A DNA stretch of 64,000 nt from Datnioides undecimradiatus. Its lineage: Eukaryota; Chordata; Actinopteri; Lobotiformes; Datnioididae. Each line of letters opens with the position of its first letter. Within the stretch, counting starts at the first letter, position 1. Shown piece by piece: positions 51,701 to 63,982 of this stretch. The notes under the pieces were generated by a model, which ran no database searches, had not been told where the DNA came from, and saw nothing but the letters and a program-made list of their open reading frames with translations. The stretch lies in NCBI GenBank assembly GCA_008933995.1, contig WARS01004318.1, positions 83,501-147,500 of the forward strand. The letters run 5' to 3'. A program made the position numbers and the translations under genes.

Positions 51701-54499
51701 TGTTCATGAGAGTTTATTAAGTGAAGTTTAGTCAGAGAAGTCTCATTGACTGTTGGAGAACGTCCCGGCTGGTTCTCATAGTGAACCTCCACTTTGTGCT
51801 GCTTTTCAGCGTGGGTGGGTTGGTTAACCAGACACACATTTACTGAAAACAATCCCCAGTCTCCGTCCTGGAGGTCCCTTTCTCTGGTTAAACCAAACAT
51901 ACAGTTTGATATGACGGACGTTTGTTCCATCGCTGACGAATAACGAGCAGCAACATCTGTTGATTTCTGTTAAACCTAAAGTCTGTGAGCTTCAGTGAAA
52001 CAGAGTCAGGACCACTTCAGTTCAGCTCAGTTGGGTTTCTCAGCAGGTGCCCCCCCCCCCATTAATGGGGGTGAATCTCTCCTCTGCCTCCCCCCTCACC
52101 TGTCTTTCCTCTGCTGTCGTTTCTCCACGAAGACGCAGAAAAGAGGCCGAGCGGGGACAGGAGAGGAGCTTCCTCCCCTCCCTCCCCCCGGTGTGGTTTC
52201 CTGTTTGTAGGTGGGAGGATGTTGAGACGGTTGCAGCAGTGTTCGCACAGTTCGCTGCAGCCTCTTTGACAGCCGGCGTTGCTCTGAGGTGTCACAGCGG
52301 AGCCGCCTGATTGGTTCGAGGTGTTTGTGTGAAACATTTTTTTTTCGCTCGCTGTGAGGTGCAGGACTCGTTTCCAGTTCCCGGCACCAGTTGCAGGTTG
52401 CAGTTGAAAGAGGACAGTTTGATCAGCCCACACACGACATTCACCGCCGCACGGCGTTGGACTGTGATGCTCGCTGGTTGGTCGGTGAGTCACACCTTTG
52501 CAGCAGCTTGTCTCACACACTTTGACTCTTGTGCTTAGGTGATTTCTCTGTTTATTGTTCTTCTCTTTGTATGAACCTGAGCTGATTATCTTTATTGTAG
52601 GAACCACTGAGGAACAGGACGTCAGACCAGAGGATCTTTGGCGGGAGGTGAAACTAAACCCCTAGTGTCTCGACTCAGAAGGTGATTGGATGCAGCGATG
52701 ACAGAGGAGAGAAGGAGTCAGTGACTAACGCAGGAGGGAGGAAGAGTCAAGTAGGTGCAGATCAGATCATCAGGGGAGGAGACGGGCGAAGACACAGATA
52801 GAGCGAGGACGTCTTCAGACATGGCGGATGTTTGGTTAGAGTAGTCGCCTCATGTGGACCAGAAACTGCTGGAGAGACCCTAAAACTTCACCCGTCCTCC
52901 ACGCCACCGAAAAGCCGTCCCTCCAGTCGCCACTTGTCCTCACGTGCAGGTGAGTTTTGCGTCGTTTTCTCTGACTCTGAGCTGATTTAATGACCTGCAG
53001 GTTGTTCCCATCATGCACATGGAGGAGGTGAGCGCTGAAGTTCTGCTGCTGTCGATCTGCAGATCCACTGAAAGATCTCATTTTACACTGAGAGGCTGCA
53101 AAAGATCGAAAGAGTGACTTTGACCCGACTCCTCGGGAAGTCCCGACAGTTTAGTGACAGACGAGGTTTGACAATCAGAAGTTTGAGATGAAGCTCGCAG
53201 CGTTTCTCCTTCTGTTCACGCCACATCAGGAGCTTTTCCTCTGTTTAAACCGGACACGACGGCCGACAAACCGCAGCTGTTCACAACCAGCCGGGAACAT
53301 TTTGTCATTCCTCATCTGTCCTCACTTCCTGTCCCTTGACTCTTATCATCAGAGCATCTGCAGGTCCTCAGGAAGTCTAAAATTATAGATATTAAATCAT
53401 AAATAATACATATTTCTCTTTAAAGGTCATTAAATAGTCTTGAAGCTGAATTCATTTATCTACTTTTGCTAAAATGAGTCAAACTCATCACTCAATCATT
53501 CTGTCTTTTTCCTTAAACTTAACACTCACCTGTTGACAAAATGTACATTAATGACTGAGTAAAGTTTTAAATGTGCTTTAAAAATCAGAAACTTATGAAA
53601 CTTTCACTTGAAGTTTTTATTACCCATAAAAAGCCTAAAATGCTGATTTATAGTAATACACATCTGATTTTTAGGTCAGCTCTTCACATTCACACACCGG
53701 TTAGCTTAGCTTAGCAAAGACATCCAACATGTCTGAAGGTAAGGAGTCGTCCTTCCTGCTCTGAAGCTCGTTAGCACAGATCTCGTTTGTTCCAAAGCTG
53801 ATCAGTTTTCTGAATCTGCAGAACTTCCTGGAGTTCTGTCGTCACGTTGAAATGATGAGGAATGAGCAGAAACCCCAGGAAGCTGATAACACAAAGATAA
53901 AGTTACTCTGTGGCTCAAATAACTAAATACTTTTGTCTCCATTTGATGCTACTTTATCCTTTTTTACTCCATTATATTCACAGCTGTAGTCATATTTAAC
54001 TTAATAATTCAAAATGTGGTGATCTGATAAAATGATGCAGCTTTGTTGTTTTTTATTATTAAAATGTATTTTTATTCACCCAGCAGCGAGTACTTTTACT
54101 CTAACTGATGATACTTCAGTTCTTTTTCTAAAGCAGGATCTGAACGCAGGCGTCTCGACTTCTTTCTGAACTTTAATCGAGTGTTAACTCACATTAAAGG
54201 AGTTTCAGCAGCTTTAATAACTGAAACACGAGTCAAGCTTGAACAGCGCTGTGTTAAAGACATCATCAACCTTAAACTGGTGAAACCTGCTTCCCCTCCT
54301 CTCTGACCTTTTGGCCTGTTGCCCTTAATTAAAAACTTTCAGGATTTTTTTAAATGAACATTTAAAAAAGCAGAAAACGAGCTGAAAGACGGAGCCGCAA
54401 ACACAAGATGGCCGCCTGTCGGGCTGCAGTGCCGAGCGAGGAGCTGGCTCTGATCTCGATAAAGTTTTGAGGTTTTTGAATATGAATGTCAGAAGCTGC

Positions 54500-54544
54500 A
54501 GTGTGTGTGTGTGTGTGTGCGTGCAGGTGCGTGTGCGTGCGTGC

Positions 54545-54589
<45 letters not shown>

Positions 54590-54620
54590 CATGCAGGTGC
54601 GTGTGCGTGCGTGTGCCTCC
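54500..54620. repeat. TG-rich compound microsatellite
   Basis: TG runs interspersed with GCGTGCAGGTGCG blocks repeated three to four times. Confidence 0.9.
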
Positions 54621-56329
54621 ATGTTGCCTCCATGTGAGGTGAGTTGACGGTGCGGCGGTGGCGGCTTCAGGTCGTCACAGGAGAGAAGAAGAGCACCGGA
54701 CGCTCGCAGTGCGTGTGAAAATGGTTTTCCTTCCTGTGTGACGCAGCCCCGCGATGAGGAGGCCGATAATCTGCTGCTGAAGCTTCAGGAAAGAGAAAAA
54801 CCACCGTTTATTGAAGAAAATAGAACATTTTTAAAACATGGTTTCCTCCCATTCACTGCAGTGAAACTGTCAGAGCGACTGAACTTCACTGTGGAGAAAT
54901 GACGCTTACTGCAAATCTGCCATAAAACTACGTTACTTTTGAGATTTTACACAAAACATACAAAGGAAATATGAAACTGATCAACTACACAACTGGTTGG
55001 TTAATTAAATATGAGCTGATTAGTCAATTATCCAAAAACTAATCAACAGCTGTTTGTTATTAAGTCATTTTTCATGCAAAACCTCAAACATTTCATGTTT
55101 TCAGCATCTTCAACGTGAAGATTTTCTGTTTTTCTCTGAAATTTCTGATCCTTAAACTGTCGGTCGGACAGAAACTCGTCTGTCTGTCTGAAACTCGTCA
55201 CCGATGAGACACATTTCTGTCCTTTGACAAACCGAACACAGTCAAATGAGGGGAAGTCACAGATGCTAACAGGCTAACAGGCTAACATCAGCGTGTATGA
55301 GGGCAGAAAAGTTGAAGCCATGCAGAGAAAAAGACCCCATCAGACATTGTTTCACTCATTGCTGCTCTGATTGGTCAGATCTCACAGGTGTGCAGGTGTT
55401 TTTATCTGCCCACACTCAACATGTTGTTGCAAGATCTGTTTTAGCTGCGGCCGCTAATGCCACAGCTCACTGATGGCCTGCGTGCAGTCTGAGATGGCTA
55501 GCTGCTGGCTGCTAATCAAAACTACACAGCGAGCAAATGAGTTCCTGCACCTTTTATCTGTTGTTACCTTCAGGGTGCATATGATGCTGAGTGGGTTCTG
55601 TGAAGCAATAAAGCTAATGCTAACTGAGCTAGCGCTGAAGGATAAACACACAAATTGCATCAAGATAAAACAGCTGGTGCAGATCATCTCAGGAGCCCCT
55701 GATGTGTCTGAATGGCGTCTGAACAACACAAATGTCTGGAGTCATTTAGCGTCTCGCAGTGATCTCACACACGAATTAGACTGAAAAAAAACATTTAATG
55801 CAACGTGTTCAACTTTCCTCCTGTTCTTCATCGAGTGCTTTTATTACAGACTTAACCCAGTAGTTTCAGTGAGTAACCACTTTAAACACGTTTATTATTG
55901 TAACCATGAGGTCACCTGACTGAAACAACCAAAGACAAAATCATGACTTGTTGGCCAAGTTGATCTGGTTCACAGAAACCCAGTGAACCCTAACCCACGC
56001 CCCTCAGGACGTATAACAACAATGCTAACAGCTGCTAACAGCAGCTAAGCTAGCTCTGCAGGGGGCTGCTGCAGGAACCGGGACCCTAATACTCTGTTTG
56101 TTTCTTGGCTTCACGTTTGCATAGAAATTTTAAAAAGCTGAAGTATCCGTGACAGGGTTTCCTGTTTCTGAGGTTAAAGCTCCCTCAGTCCATCCTGAGG
56201 AGAACTCAAACGTCTGGACCATATTTCATGTCAGTTCAGCTGCTGAGATGTTGGAGTCTGATGGACTGAGTGAAACCTCTGACAGTCTCTCTGTCCTGTT
56301 GTCCTCTCCTGTCCCCCTTTAGATGAAAC

Positions 56330-59300
56330 ATGGCTGTCACTTTGCTCATCGTGGTTATGTTGGCTGCCATCTTTGTCTCCACGGTCCTCCTGTCTGTCGT
56401 CTGTCTGCACTGCAGGAACAAAGGCCCGCTGGGTGAGAAGATGTCGTCCTTCACACTGTGACAACACTTGGTTAACAGCTGCCACGGCTGCTCATAACGC
56501 CCCGTCCTAATTATTACGTCCTGTGGTTCCAATGCGGCTCAGAGCTGTTGTCACAGGTCTGATGGTCAACACATCTGAATTATCTGATTTTACAATCAAC
56601 TGAAACTGTTTTATCTGTTTCCTCCCACCAGTGTCCATCAGCCAGGGGAATGCGTTAGAGGAGTGAGTCTTTTCTTTTCTGCTCAAACACTTTTACAGAA
56701 CAATAATTCAAGTTAATTCTGACAGTTTTAGATAAAATGGTGGCTGATGATGTTTTATTTTCTTTCCATCAGATCCACTGAGTTCAGAATCATCCACCCA
56801 TGTAAGTCTGAAACACCTGACATCGACTGAGAGTTTCAAAGTTTGTGCAGTTAATAAGCTCAAAGTGAATTATGATTAATGAGTTTCAGTTCATGGCTCT
56901 GGTCTTTATCATGAAAAGACGGAAAACACAAAAGATGTCATCATGTTAACATGCTAAACCAGAGCATTGACTCGTGGGCGTTTCTTTTGTTGCATTGGTT
57001 TCAGGTTAATAAATGACTCAGAGAGTCAGATGTTCTCTAATAAATATATAAATATGTTTCCAACATATTACTTTATCAGCAAAATTGTGCATGAATTAAT
57101 AAAAAGTTTGCTGTAGTCAACTAAGCATTTTCCATCCGTCGTGTTTCCCTGTAGATCATCAAAGTCGGCAAGTCTTTTGCCAAAATTCACCACTTTTCTT
57201 CAACTTTGTGAGCTGTTGTATGATTTGAGGTTGTACATGTTAATTTTCCCAGTCAGGAACTAATTTTTCCACATGAGCGCAGGGCTGTATTTTATGATGG
57301 CGGAGACGACTCTACGCCGATGATGTTGTCATTTCCGTTAGTCTTGTTGAGGAAGATGATGAAGGTGATTTGTTCTCTCTGTCGGATTCCAGCCCAGTCC
57401 AACGATTTGAGCTCCATCCGCCCTTCCTCCAACCTGTCACCTTTGTGAGTTACTTTCTTATGAGATACCACACTCAGTTCACCTGCCAGGACCGCACGAC
57501 CTTCATCAGCACCAAACAAGTCATCAATACTAAAAACTGCCTGAAATTCAGTTAAAAGTCATAATTATATCACAGGTGACATTAAACAAGCACTTTATTT
57601 GGTTCTCCTGGGAACCTTCAAAGCTTTAGAGAAGGTTTCTTACAGTTTTAAGAGCCTGGACTGAGGCGGCAGAGGACGGGCTCATCTCATATCAGTGTTT
57701 TTGTATGTACAGCCCAACTGATCATGGAACTCAACGGAGACCCCGATCCTTCACCACTGCAGAAACTGGTGAGATCCTCTTTTCTGTCATTGTCCTGTGT
57801 GTCTTTGTCTTTTGTTTACATGTGTTAACTAACAATCAGCGTCATATGAACATATGAAACCTTTAATTGGTTTACTGTGGTAACAACGTGGCTTTTCCTC
57901 TCCTGCAGCAAGTAATCCAAGTTATGAGAATCCAGCTGATGGTGAGATCACCTTTGTTGTTTCCTGTGATCATGTTGAAAGTGTCTGATGTTCTTCTGTA
58001 ATCCACAAACGTGGAGACAAATATCAGCAAATGTAGAGGAAAACTGTTTATTCCCCTGGTTCCAAGCAGTTTCAGCTTGGGACTTGTGTGAAGTGACTTG
58101 GGACTTCATGGCCTAGAGTTAAGCCTTACTGGACTGAATCTGGGATTCTGACTCGTGATTCAAGATCGAAATTGTGGCCTTGACATGGACTCGTTAGCAT
58201 GAACCAGAAACTCATTGAGTCGGACTTGTTGACCTCAACTTGCTGCCTTTGACTTGATTGCCAAGACTTAAGACTTATATTAGACGCAACCTCAGAGTTC
58301 CTTAAATGACTTGTTAGAAACGACTTGTTAACCTCAGCCAGGGTCTTGATTGATCAAAATGGAAACTGTCGGCTGTGACCGGGGACGTGTGTCTCAACCA
58401 GAAACTTGCTGAGCCCGACTTCGGACCTGCTGGCTTTGACTTCAGACTTCATTACCAAAAGAATGGCTAAACTAATATCGGGACTTGTTGTAAATGACTT
58501 GTTGGCGTTGATTTGGACTTCCTTGTCTCAACCTGGGACTCAGTGCCACTGACTTGGGACCTGTTGGACTCTCTTATAATCCAAACAGAGCTTTTCAGGT
58601 CAGTTCGCTGAAGGAAAAGACAGACCAGACAGAAATGAGAAGTCTGCCTCTTTTAAGTTCCTGTCATTATGATGTCATTGTGATGTCACTGATGATGATG
58701 ACAAGTTGTTCTCTGCAGGACCTGATTACATAAACACTGAGAGCGACGTGGATGACCCCGGATACATGTAGGTTCTGTTTGGCTTCTTTACTTGCTACAG
58801 CAGGAAGTCACGAGTCTCAGCTGATTGTCTCTTCTTCTGTGGTTTCTGCAGAATCGTGTTGCCCGAAGGTGAAGCTCCTCCGGCCAATCAGAGCAGAGCA
58901 TCGACGCCCAGTTCAGGTGCAGTTTGAAAAAAAAGATCCAAGCTGCAGCAGTTTGACGAGAGGTTTGACGATGAACACACAGGATCTGATCAGCTGTTTG
59001 TTTTCATCTGCAGATGTTCGTCATGATTATGAAAACATCCCAGAGAAAGGTGAGAAGTGTTGAATGTGTCTCAATCTGTGCCGTTTGATTAGATGTAAAC
59101 ATAATTTAGTTGCTCAGGGCTCATAAAATGATAATTTTACCTGATTAGAACGTCAGAATATTGAATGAAGAAGCAGAGTCGGGGGCAGAACATGAAAGAG
59201 AATTAAGATCACAGCATTTATTCTCTGCTTTGATTTCTCTTAAACTCATTAATTACAAGCATTGTATTTATCAATTTGGCCAGAATTCAATCAATACTAA

Positions 59301-59413
59301 TCAAACCTGCCTCGTCAAACAGACACAGCTGCAACCAACAACAGCCCAACTCACCTCTCAGTGGAAGAAGGTGAGCAGGTTTTCATTACAACAGCAAATA
59401 ATATAACAACAAC

Positions 59414-59472
<59 letters not shown>

Positions 59473-60112
59473 TATATATAATAAAATGTTTCCTTGTGTT
59501 TTCAGAGGACAGAGAGTATCTGAATGTGGATCCACTGCAGTTTCAAAGTGAGTTTGATTTTCAGTTTTCCCATCACGTGATGTTGTTTCTTCTTCTGTGG
59601 TGTTTTACAAAGGAAGTCACACAGTGAAGGAAGTCACAGTACATTACATAACATTAATTCAATTCAATTCAATTCAGTTTTATTTATATAGCGCCAATTC
59701 ACAACAAAAGTCATCTCAGGGCACTTTACAAACAGAGCAGGTCTAGACCACACTCATTACCATTAATTACACCCAACAGTTCCACCATGAGCAAGCACCT
59801 GGAGACAGAGGCATTAATTAGACGACACATCAGCTGACATACTGATCAGCGGATTACGTTAGAACCTCTGAGATCTTCCTGCTGTTTCAGAAACCAGTCA
59901 ATCAATCAGTAGTAATTGGTGGGATAATCAATGAATAATCAATCTTCAGAGGACGATCATGTGATACGAGCTGAATTTCTTTAATCTGGTGTTTTTCAGG
60001 ATCAACTCCAGAGTCTTCGGCCCAAAGCGACAGTGATGATGACGATGATGATGACGACGATGACGACGAGGCGAACTACGTCAACGTGCATGATGGGACG
60101 CAGACTCACTGA
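56330..60112 (+). CDS. lat: lat, linker for activation of T cells
   Basis: Eleven small exons: 56330-56432, 56632-56662, 56773-56801, 57393-57444, 57713-57768, 57909-57941, 58719-58767, 58852-58916, 59014-59049, 59506-59547 and 60000-60112. They join in frame to 202 aa. One N-terminal membrane helix (residues about 4-24) is followed by the palmitoylated CxxC (C25, C28; CLHC as in human CVHC). The tail carries tyrosine motifs: Y96 (YENP), Y105 (YINT), Y145 (YENI), Y156 (YLNV) and Y192 (YVNV) fit Grb2/Gads YxN sites. Y117 (GYIIVLP) fits the PLC-gamma1 site of human Y132. An 11-Asp run (178-188) precedes the last site. LAT is the membrane scaffold phosphorylated by ZAP-70 to nucleate T-cell receptor signalling. 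Its place after spns1 supports the identity, since overall sequence conservation is low. The ATG at 56330 has a strong context (ACATGG) but follows an out-of-frame ATG at 56323. Confidence 0.92.
59403..59484. repeat. AACA and TA microsatellites in lat intron 9
   Basis: (CAA)n followed by two (TA)n runs just upstream of lat exon 10 (59506). Confidence 0.9.
59655..59760 (+). repeat. Common teleost interspersed repeat (TTTATATAGCGCC...GGCACTTTACA)
   Basis: AATTC tandem start, then TTTATTTATATAGCGCCAAT and CAGGGCACTTTACAAA, a signature seen widely in fish genomes. It lies in lat intron 10. Confidence 0.7.
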
Positions 60113-60177
60113 GCAAGCGGCCATCTTTAGTTTTCTTCCTCCACCTTTAACCCACGGCATTTAAGTAAAAGAGCTGA

Positions 60178-60330
60178 GCTCCTGAAGCTTCTGAAGCTCC
60201 TGAAGCTTCTGAAGCTCCTGAAGCTCCTGAAGCTTCTGAAGCTGCTGAAGCTGCTGAAGCTCCTGAAGCTTCTGAAGCTCCTGAAGCTGCTGAAGCTGCT
60301 GAAGCTCCTGAAGCTCCTGAAGCTGCTGAA
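60178..60330. repeat. 9-bp tandem repeat CTCCTGAAG / CTTCTGAAG / CTGCTGAAG
   Basis: About 16 units of GAAGCTYCT-type lie in the lat 3' UTR. The antisense frame (Phe-Arg-Ser) is a by-product. Confidence 0.95.
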
Positions 60331-60842
60331 GGTCTCCACTTTCATCTCAGAAACTATTAGGTTTTTTTCTTAGAAATTAAAATGATTTTATTTTCAGCAT
60401 TTCTGATTTATTTTCTCTGGACCTCGCTGAATCACAGCAGCAGTTTCGCCTGGTTTGACAATTGTTCATCAGTGTCAGTTTCACATTAACCACATTTTGA
60501 CCCTTTGACCTTAAATCAGCCGATTTGAACCAGAGACGAATGAGACGCGATGACTCTTTTAATTTATGTTTGGATTAAAAAAATATGAACCAGTCACTTT
60601 AAATGTAGAAAAAAAACAAAAAACAAACAAACAGCCTTTTCCTGCTTTATCACATAAATCAATAAATCAAATACATCAATATTCAGTAAACTGCAGGAGT
60701 GGAAGTCAGCCTCTGACGGAAACTGAGAGTAAACGTTCAGTTTGACCATCGGACATGTCGACATGTTGCTTCAGTGTGAACGAAGACACGAACTCACCTG
60801 AGCTCGAACCTGAGAGACTGAACGAAGAGACACGATGAGCTT

Positions 60843-60985
60843 CACTCTGATTGGACACTTCAGTCTGATTGGATGCTTCAGTCTGATTGATGCTTCCCTC
60901 TGATTGGACGCTTCGATCTGATTGATGCTTCCCTCTGATTGAACACTTCAGTCTGATTGATGCTTCCCTCTGATTGGACAGGAGT
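60843..60985. repeat. Imperfect tandem repeat, TCTGATTGGAYGCTTC
   Basis: Eight or so units of about 15-17 bp, alternating CAGTCTGATTGG and CCCTCTGATTGG, lie in the lat 3' UTR. Confidence 0.85.
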
Positions 60986-61306
60986 TTAGCCTCCTTGGCC
61001 TCTGACGACTCGGGGAAACACTAAAACCAGCGTCCAGCATCATCTCACGGCTGAACAGATCCACCTGGATGAGTCGAGCTTCATGTCTTTGTTTCCGTTT
61101 CTCTTCGTGCTGATTATCAGTTAACCCTTTCCTTCCTGTGACTGCTGCAGTGTGTGTGTGTGTGTGTGCACGTTTGAGCTTTACTTTGATTTTACTGACA
61201 ACTCCTGAGAATGTCTGAATTCACAAATAGTAGTTTCTTATTTTACAGTGTATTTATGTGCTGTTACCATGGTTACCATTGTCTCTGGGTGTGTGGAATA
61301 GATTTG

Positions 61307-61312
61307 AATAAA
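61307..61312 (+). terminator. Candidate lat poly(A) signal AATAAA
   Basis: Canonical signal after a TG-rich stretch (about 61149-61168), about 1.2 kb after the lat stop. Confidence 0.65.
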
Positions 61313-61353
61313 CTTTAATGAAACTTTGAGCAGATTTCGTCGAGTTCAGCTTC

Positions 61354-61359
61354 TTTATT
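61354..61359 (-). terminator. Candidate atxn2l poly(A) signal AATAAA
   Basis: Minus-strand AATAAA. It would give atxn2l a 3' UTR of about 0.75 kb (62101 down to about 61335) ending almost on top of the lat 3' end. A second minus-strand AATAAA lies near 61841-61846 and could be used instead. The UTR contains a TG microsatellite at 61778-61813. Confidence 0.5.
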
Positions 61360-61774
61360 TTGCAGCTGTCGGCGGTGGAGGTCAGAAAAGAACAAAATGT
61401 GATTTAATTGTATAAAAAGCTGACTCGTCTGCTGAGGTGACGACAAACTGCAAAAAGTGTTTTTCAGTTTGTGAAAAACTTCTCGTCCTAATCGAGTCGG
61501 CGAGAGGAAATGATTAGATGTTGAAGATAAAATATGAAACGTAGAAGCACAAACACGGCCGCCATGTTGCACTTCCTGTTTCCTGAAGCTGAGTTTCATT
61601 ACATTCTGCATTTAGCATCTGTTTATATTTATGCTATTCAGAATATTGTCACCGTTTTATCCTCATTCTGTGAAGTCCAGCTGGTTTCAGTCTCTGTGCT
61701 AAGCTAACTGCGCCAGGCTAACCATGTCCACAGTGCAGCTCTCCAGGAGGAGACGTTAACGCTCACTCTCACCT

Positions 61775-61816
<42 letters not shown>

Positions 61817-62101
61817 AACAAAGACGCTGCTCAGAAATGTTTTATTTCCCTGTGGTTTTATTATGAATGGACTGGCGTCGTCAGTGAGAGGTCAAAGGTC
61901 AGACAGGGAGAGGAAACTGTTTCCACCAGTCTTCAGTCCGGCTTCATGTGAAAACAGTTTGTATTTACATCTAAAATCCAGAGACGCTCCTGTCGGCTGC
62001 GTCCCCTGAGGGTAAAAAGGAGGAAGCGATGTCAGGCGGGAATGTTTCAGGCTGTTTGTGGGGTTTCGACGCTCAGCAGCGCTCCTCTTCCTCCGGCTGC
62101 G

Positions 62102-63945
62102 TCAGTTTGCAGACGGGTGGAAGGACAGCTGCTGGGAGGGGTGAGCCTGAACCTGAACAGCTGGAAACAGCAACACAATTATAAAAATCAATTCTCAGTG
62201 TCGTCTTTCATCCATGAAGCTGTGGAGCCGGTGCCTGTCACACACTGAGAACAACACTCTGAGTCTGTCACCGACAGAAACACTGTTAATGGATGAGCTC
62301 TGACGGCGTGTTCGTCAGAGTTCATCCATTAACAGTGTTCATTTACCTTGGGGGGGTCCGATGTAGAAGTGTGGTGGCGCCCCCTGCTGAGGGGTGGAGC
62401 CGCTGCCCTGCTGCGAGGGGACGTAGTGCAGCATGACGGGCGGCAGTCCGTGTCCCGCAGAGTGGTGAGGACCCGACACGCCTCCTGCGACGTGAGCCTG
62501 CGCGAGCTGCCCGATGGAGGCGAAGCCGTGGGGCAGCGGCTGGTGGGTGGGGAGGCCGTAGCCCTGCATGGTGTAGGAGGCCTGCGGGGAGCTGTGGCCT
62601 GGCTGCAGGTTGGGGGGGGTCGGAGCAGACAAACCTCCAGAGTGGAACATGGACGGAGGCTGAGGACCGGACTGACTCGGCTGATGGGACAGTGAAAACA
62701 TTACAAACACAGAAGCGTGTACGTCTAAACTCATCAGTGCAGCTGTGAGGTACCTGAGCATGTCCTGGGCTGGGTGCCGTGTGCTGGGGTGGGGGCTGAT
62801 TCCCGGTGGGGGTGCTGGAGGGCTGAGGGTGATGGATGGAGGCCGAGTGGTGAGAGAACGTCTGAGCTGAAGGAGAAACAAAAAGGGAACGTCCAACGTT
62901 GAATATCGAACAAAGGGAACAAACAATCGAAGTTTAACCTGATGGAAACAGCTCAAAGTGAACTCAGGAGGTCACATGACACACCTGAGCTTCCTGTTTA
63001 CCTGTATGTGTGACATTCTCCCTGCTGTAAACATCAGTAAACACAGTGATCCTCCTCACTTTGACTAAAACTAAAGGAGTTCAACACTTGGACCCTTGTT
63101 GTCTGTGAATCGGGTCCGTCTCTATGCAGACGACGCCACTTTAATCCGAACATGTGCAGCTTCCCTCTGCCTGAGGATCCTCCTGAACTGTCACCATGTT
63201 AAAACGAGCAGCACATGAAGAAGCTTTAACACGTGTAAACAAGTGAAAAACAGGTGATCAACTCGCCGTGAGTGAAGACGGCAACACGCCAACATGGCCG
63301 CCCTCAGCGGTGATGTTTGGGTGTGTGTGGCAGACTGAGCTCACAGTGAAGACTCTTACCGTACACGGCCTGCTGTGGCCCCGGCTGACCCTCAGCCTGG
63401 CCGGGGTACTGTGGGCCCGGAGGACCCATCGGCTGAGGAGGAGCCCCGGATGTCAGCATCCTTGCGCCCCCCTGCAGCATTGGGTAAACTGCCTGGAAAC
63501 AAAGAGACCGGAGACCGGAGGGAGGTTTCACCAAACCACAGGCGCAGAAAACGAAAGTTTGAATTCAGTCGGTTAAAAACTAAATTAATGAAATATCTCA
63601 TTATGTTTCAGAGTTGCTGCAGTGGTGATCGTTCAACGAGGCCCCGCCCACTCCCGCTGTCAATCATGATGCCACACCCCCTTTCACAGCATCAAATAAC
63701 TGATTAAAACCAGGAACCATCTGCTGACATGGTACCTGTCCGTGGTAGTGCGGTGGCATGGCCTGGATCAGCTGACCGTACTGCAGGTAGGACTGGGGGT
63801 AAGGTGGGGCCACCAGCGGGGGGCCGGCTGCTGAGGCTGCAGCTGAGATCATGGGGGAGGCTGAGGAGGGGTGGTGCTCCGGACGCTGAGCCACCACGGG
63901 GCCTGAGACAGCACCACACACAGACGTTAGACACAAACAGACTTT

Positions 63946-63982
<37 letters not shown>

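Larger units (their letters stand above)
50210..56322. other. Intergenic region spns1-lat
   Basis: Holds a GCTAGC-type repeat (50478-50550), a decayed Rex1-like LINE piece (51300-51700), GC-richer patches near 52.0-53.1 kb, fish AT-rich repeat sequence (53930-54120) and a TG-rich tract (54500-54620). An upstream non-coding exon of lat should lie here, because the lat start follows a splice acceptor (56322), but I cannot place it. Confidence 0.5.
60113..61330 (+). other. lat 3' UTR
   Basis: Runs from the lat stop to AATAAA at 61307-61312. Contains a 9-bp repeat (60178-60330) and an imperfect 15-16-bp repeat (60843-60985). No other coding sequence recognised. Confidence 0.6.

Noticed and set aside
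52062..52607. 181-codon minus-strand ORF upstream of lat
   Set aside because: No recognisable domain, no splice partners, biased by GC-rich purine runs; not supported as a gene.
60127..60345. Phe-Arg-Ser repeat ORF on the minus strand
   Set aside because: Antisense of a 9-bp tandem repeat in the lat 3' UTR.
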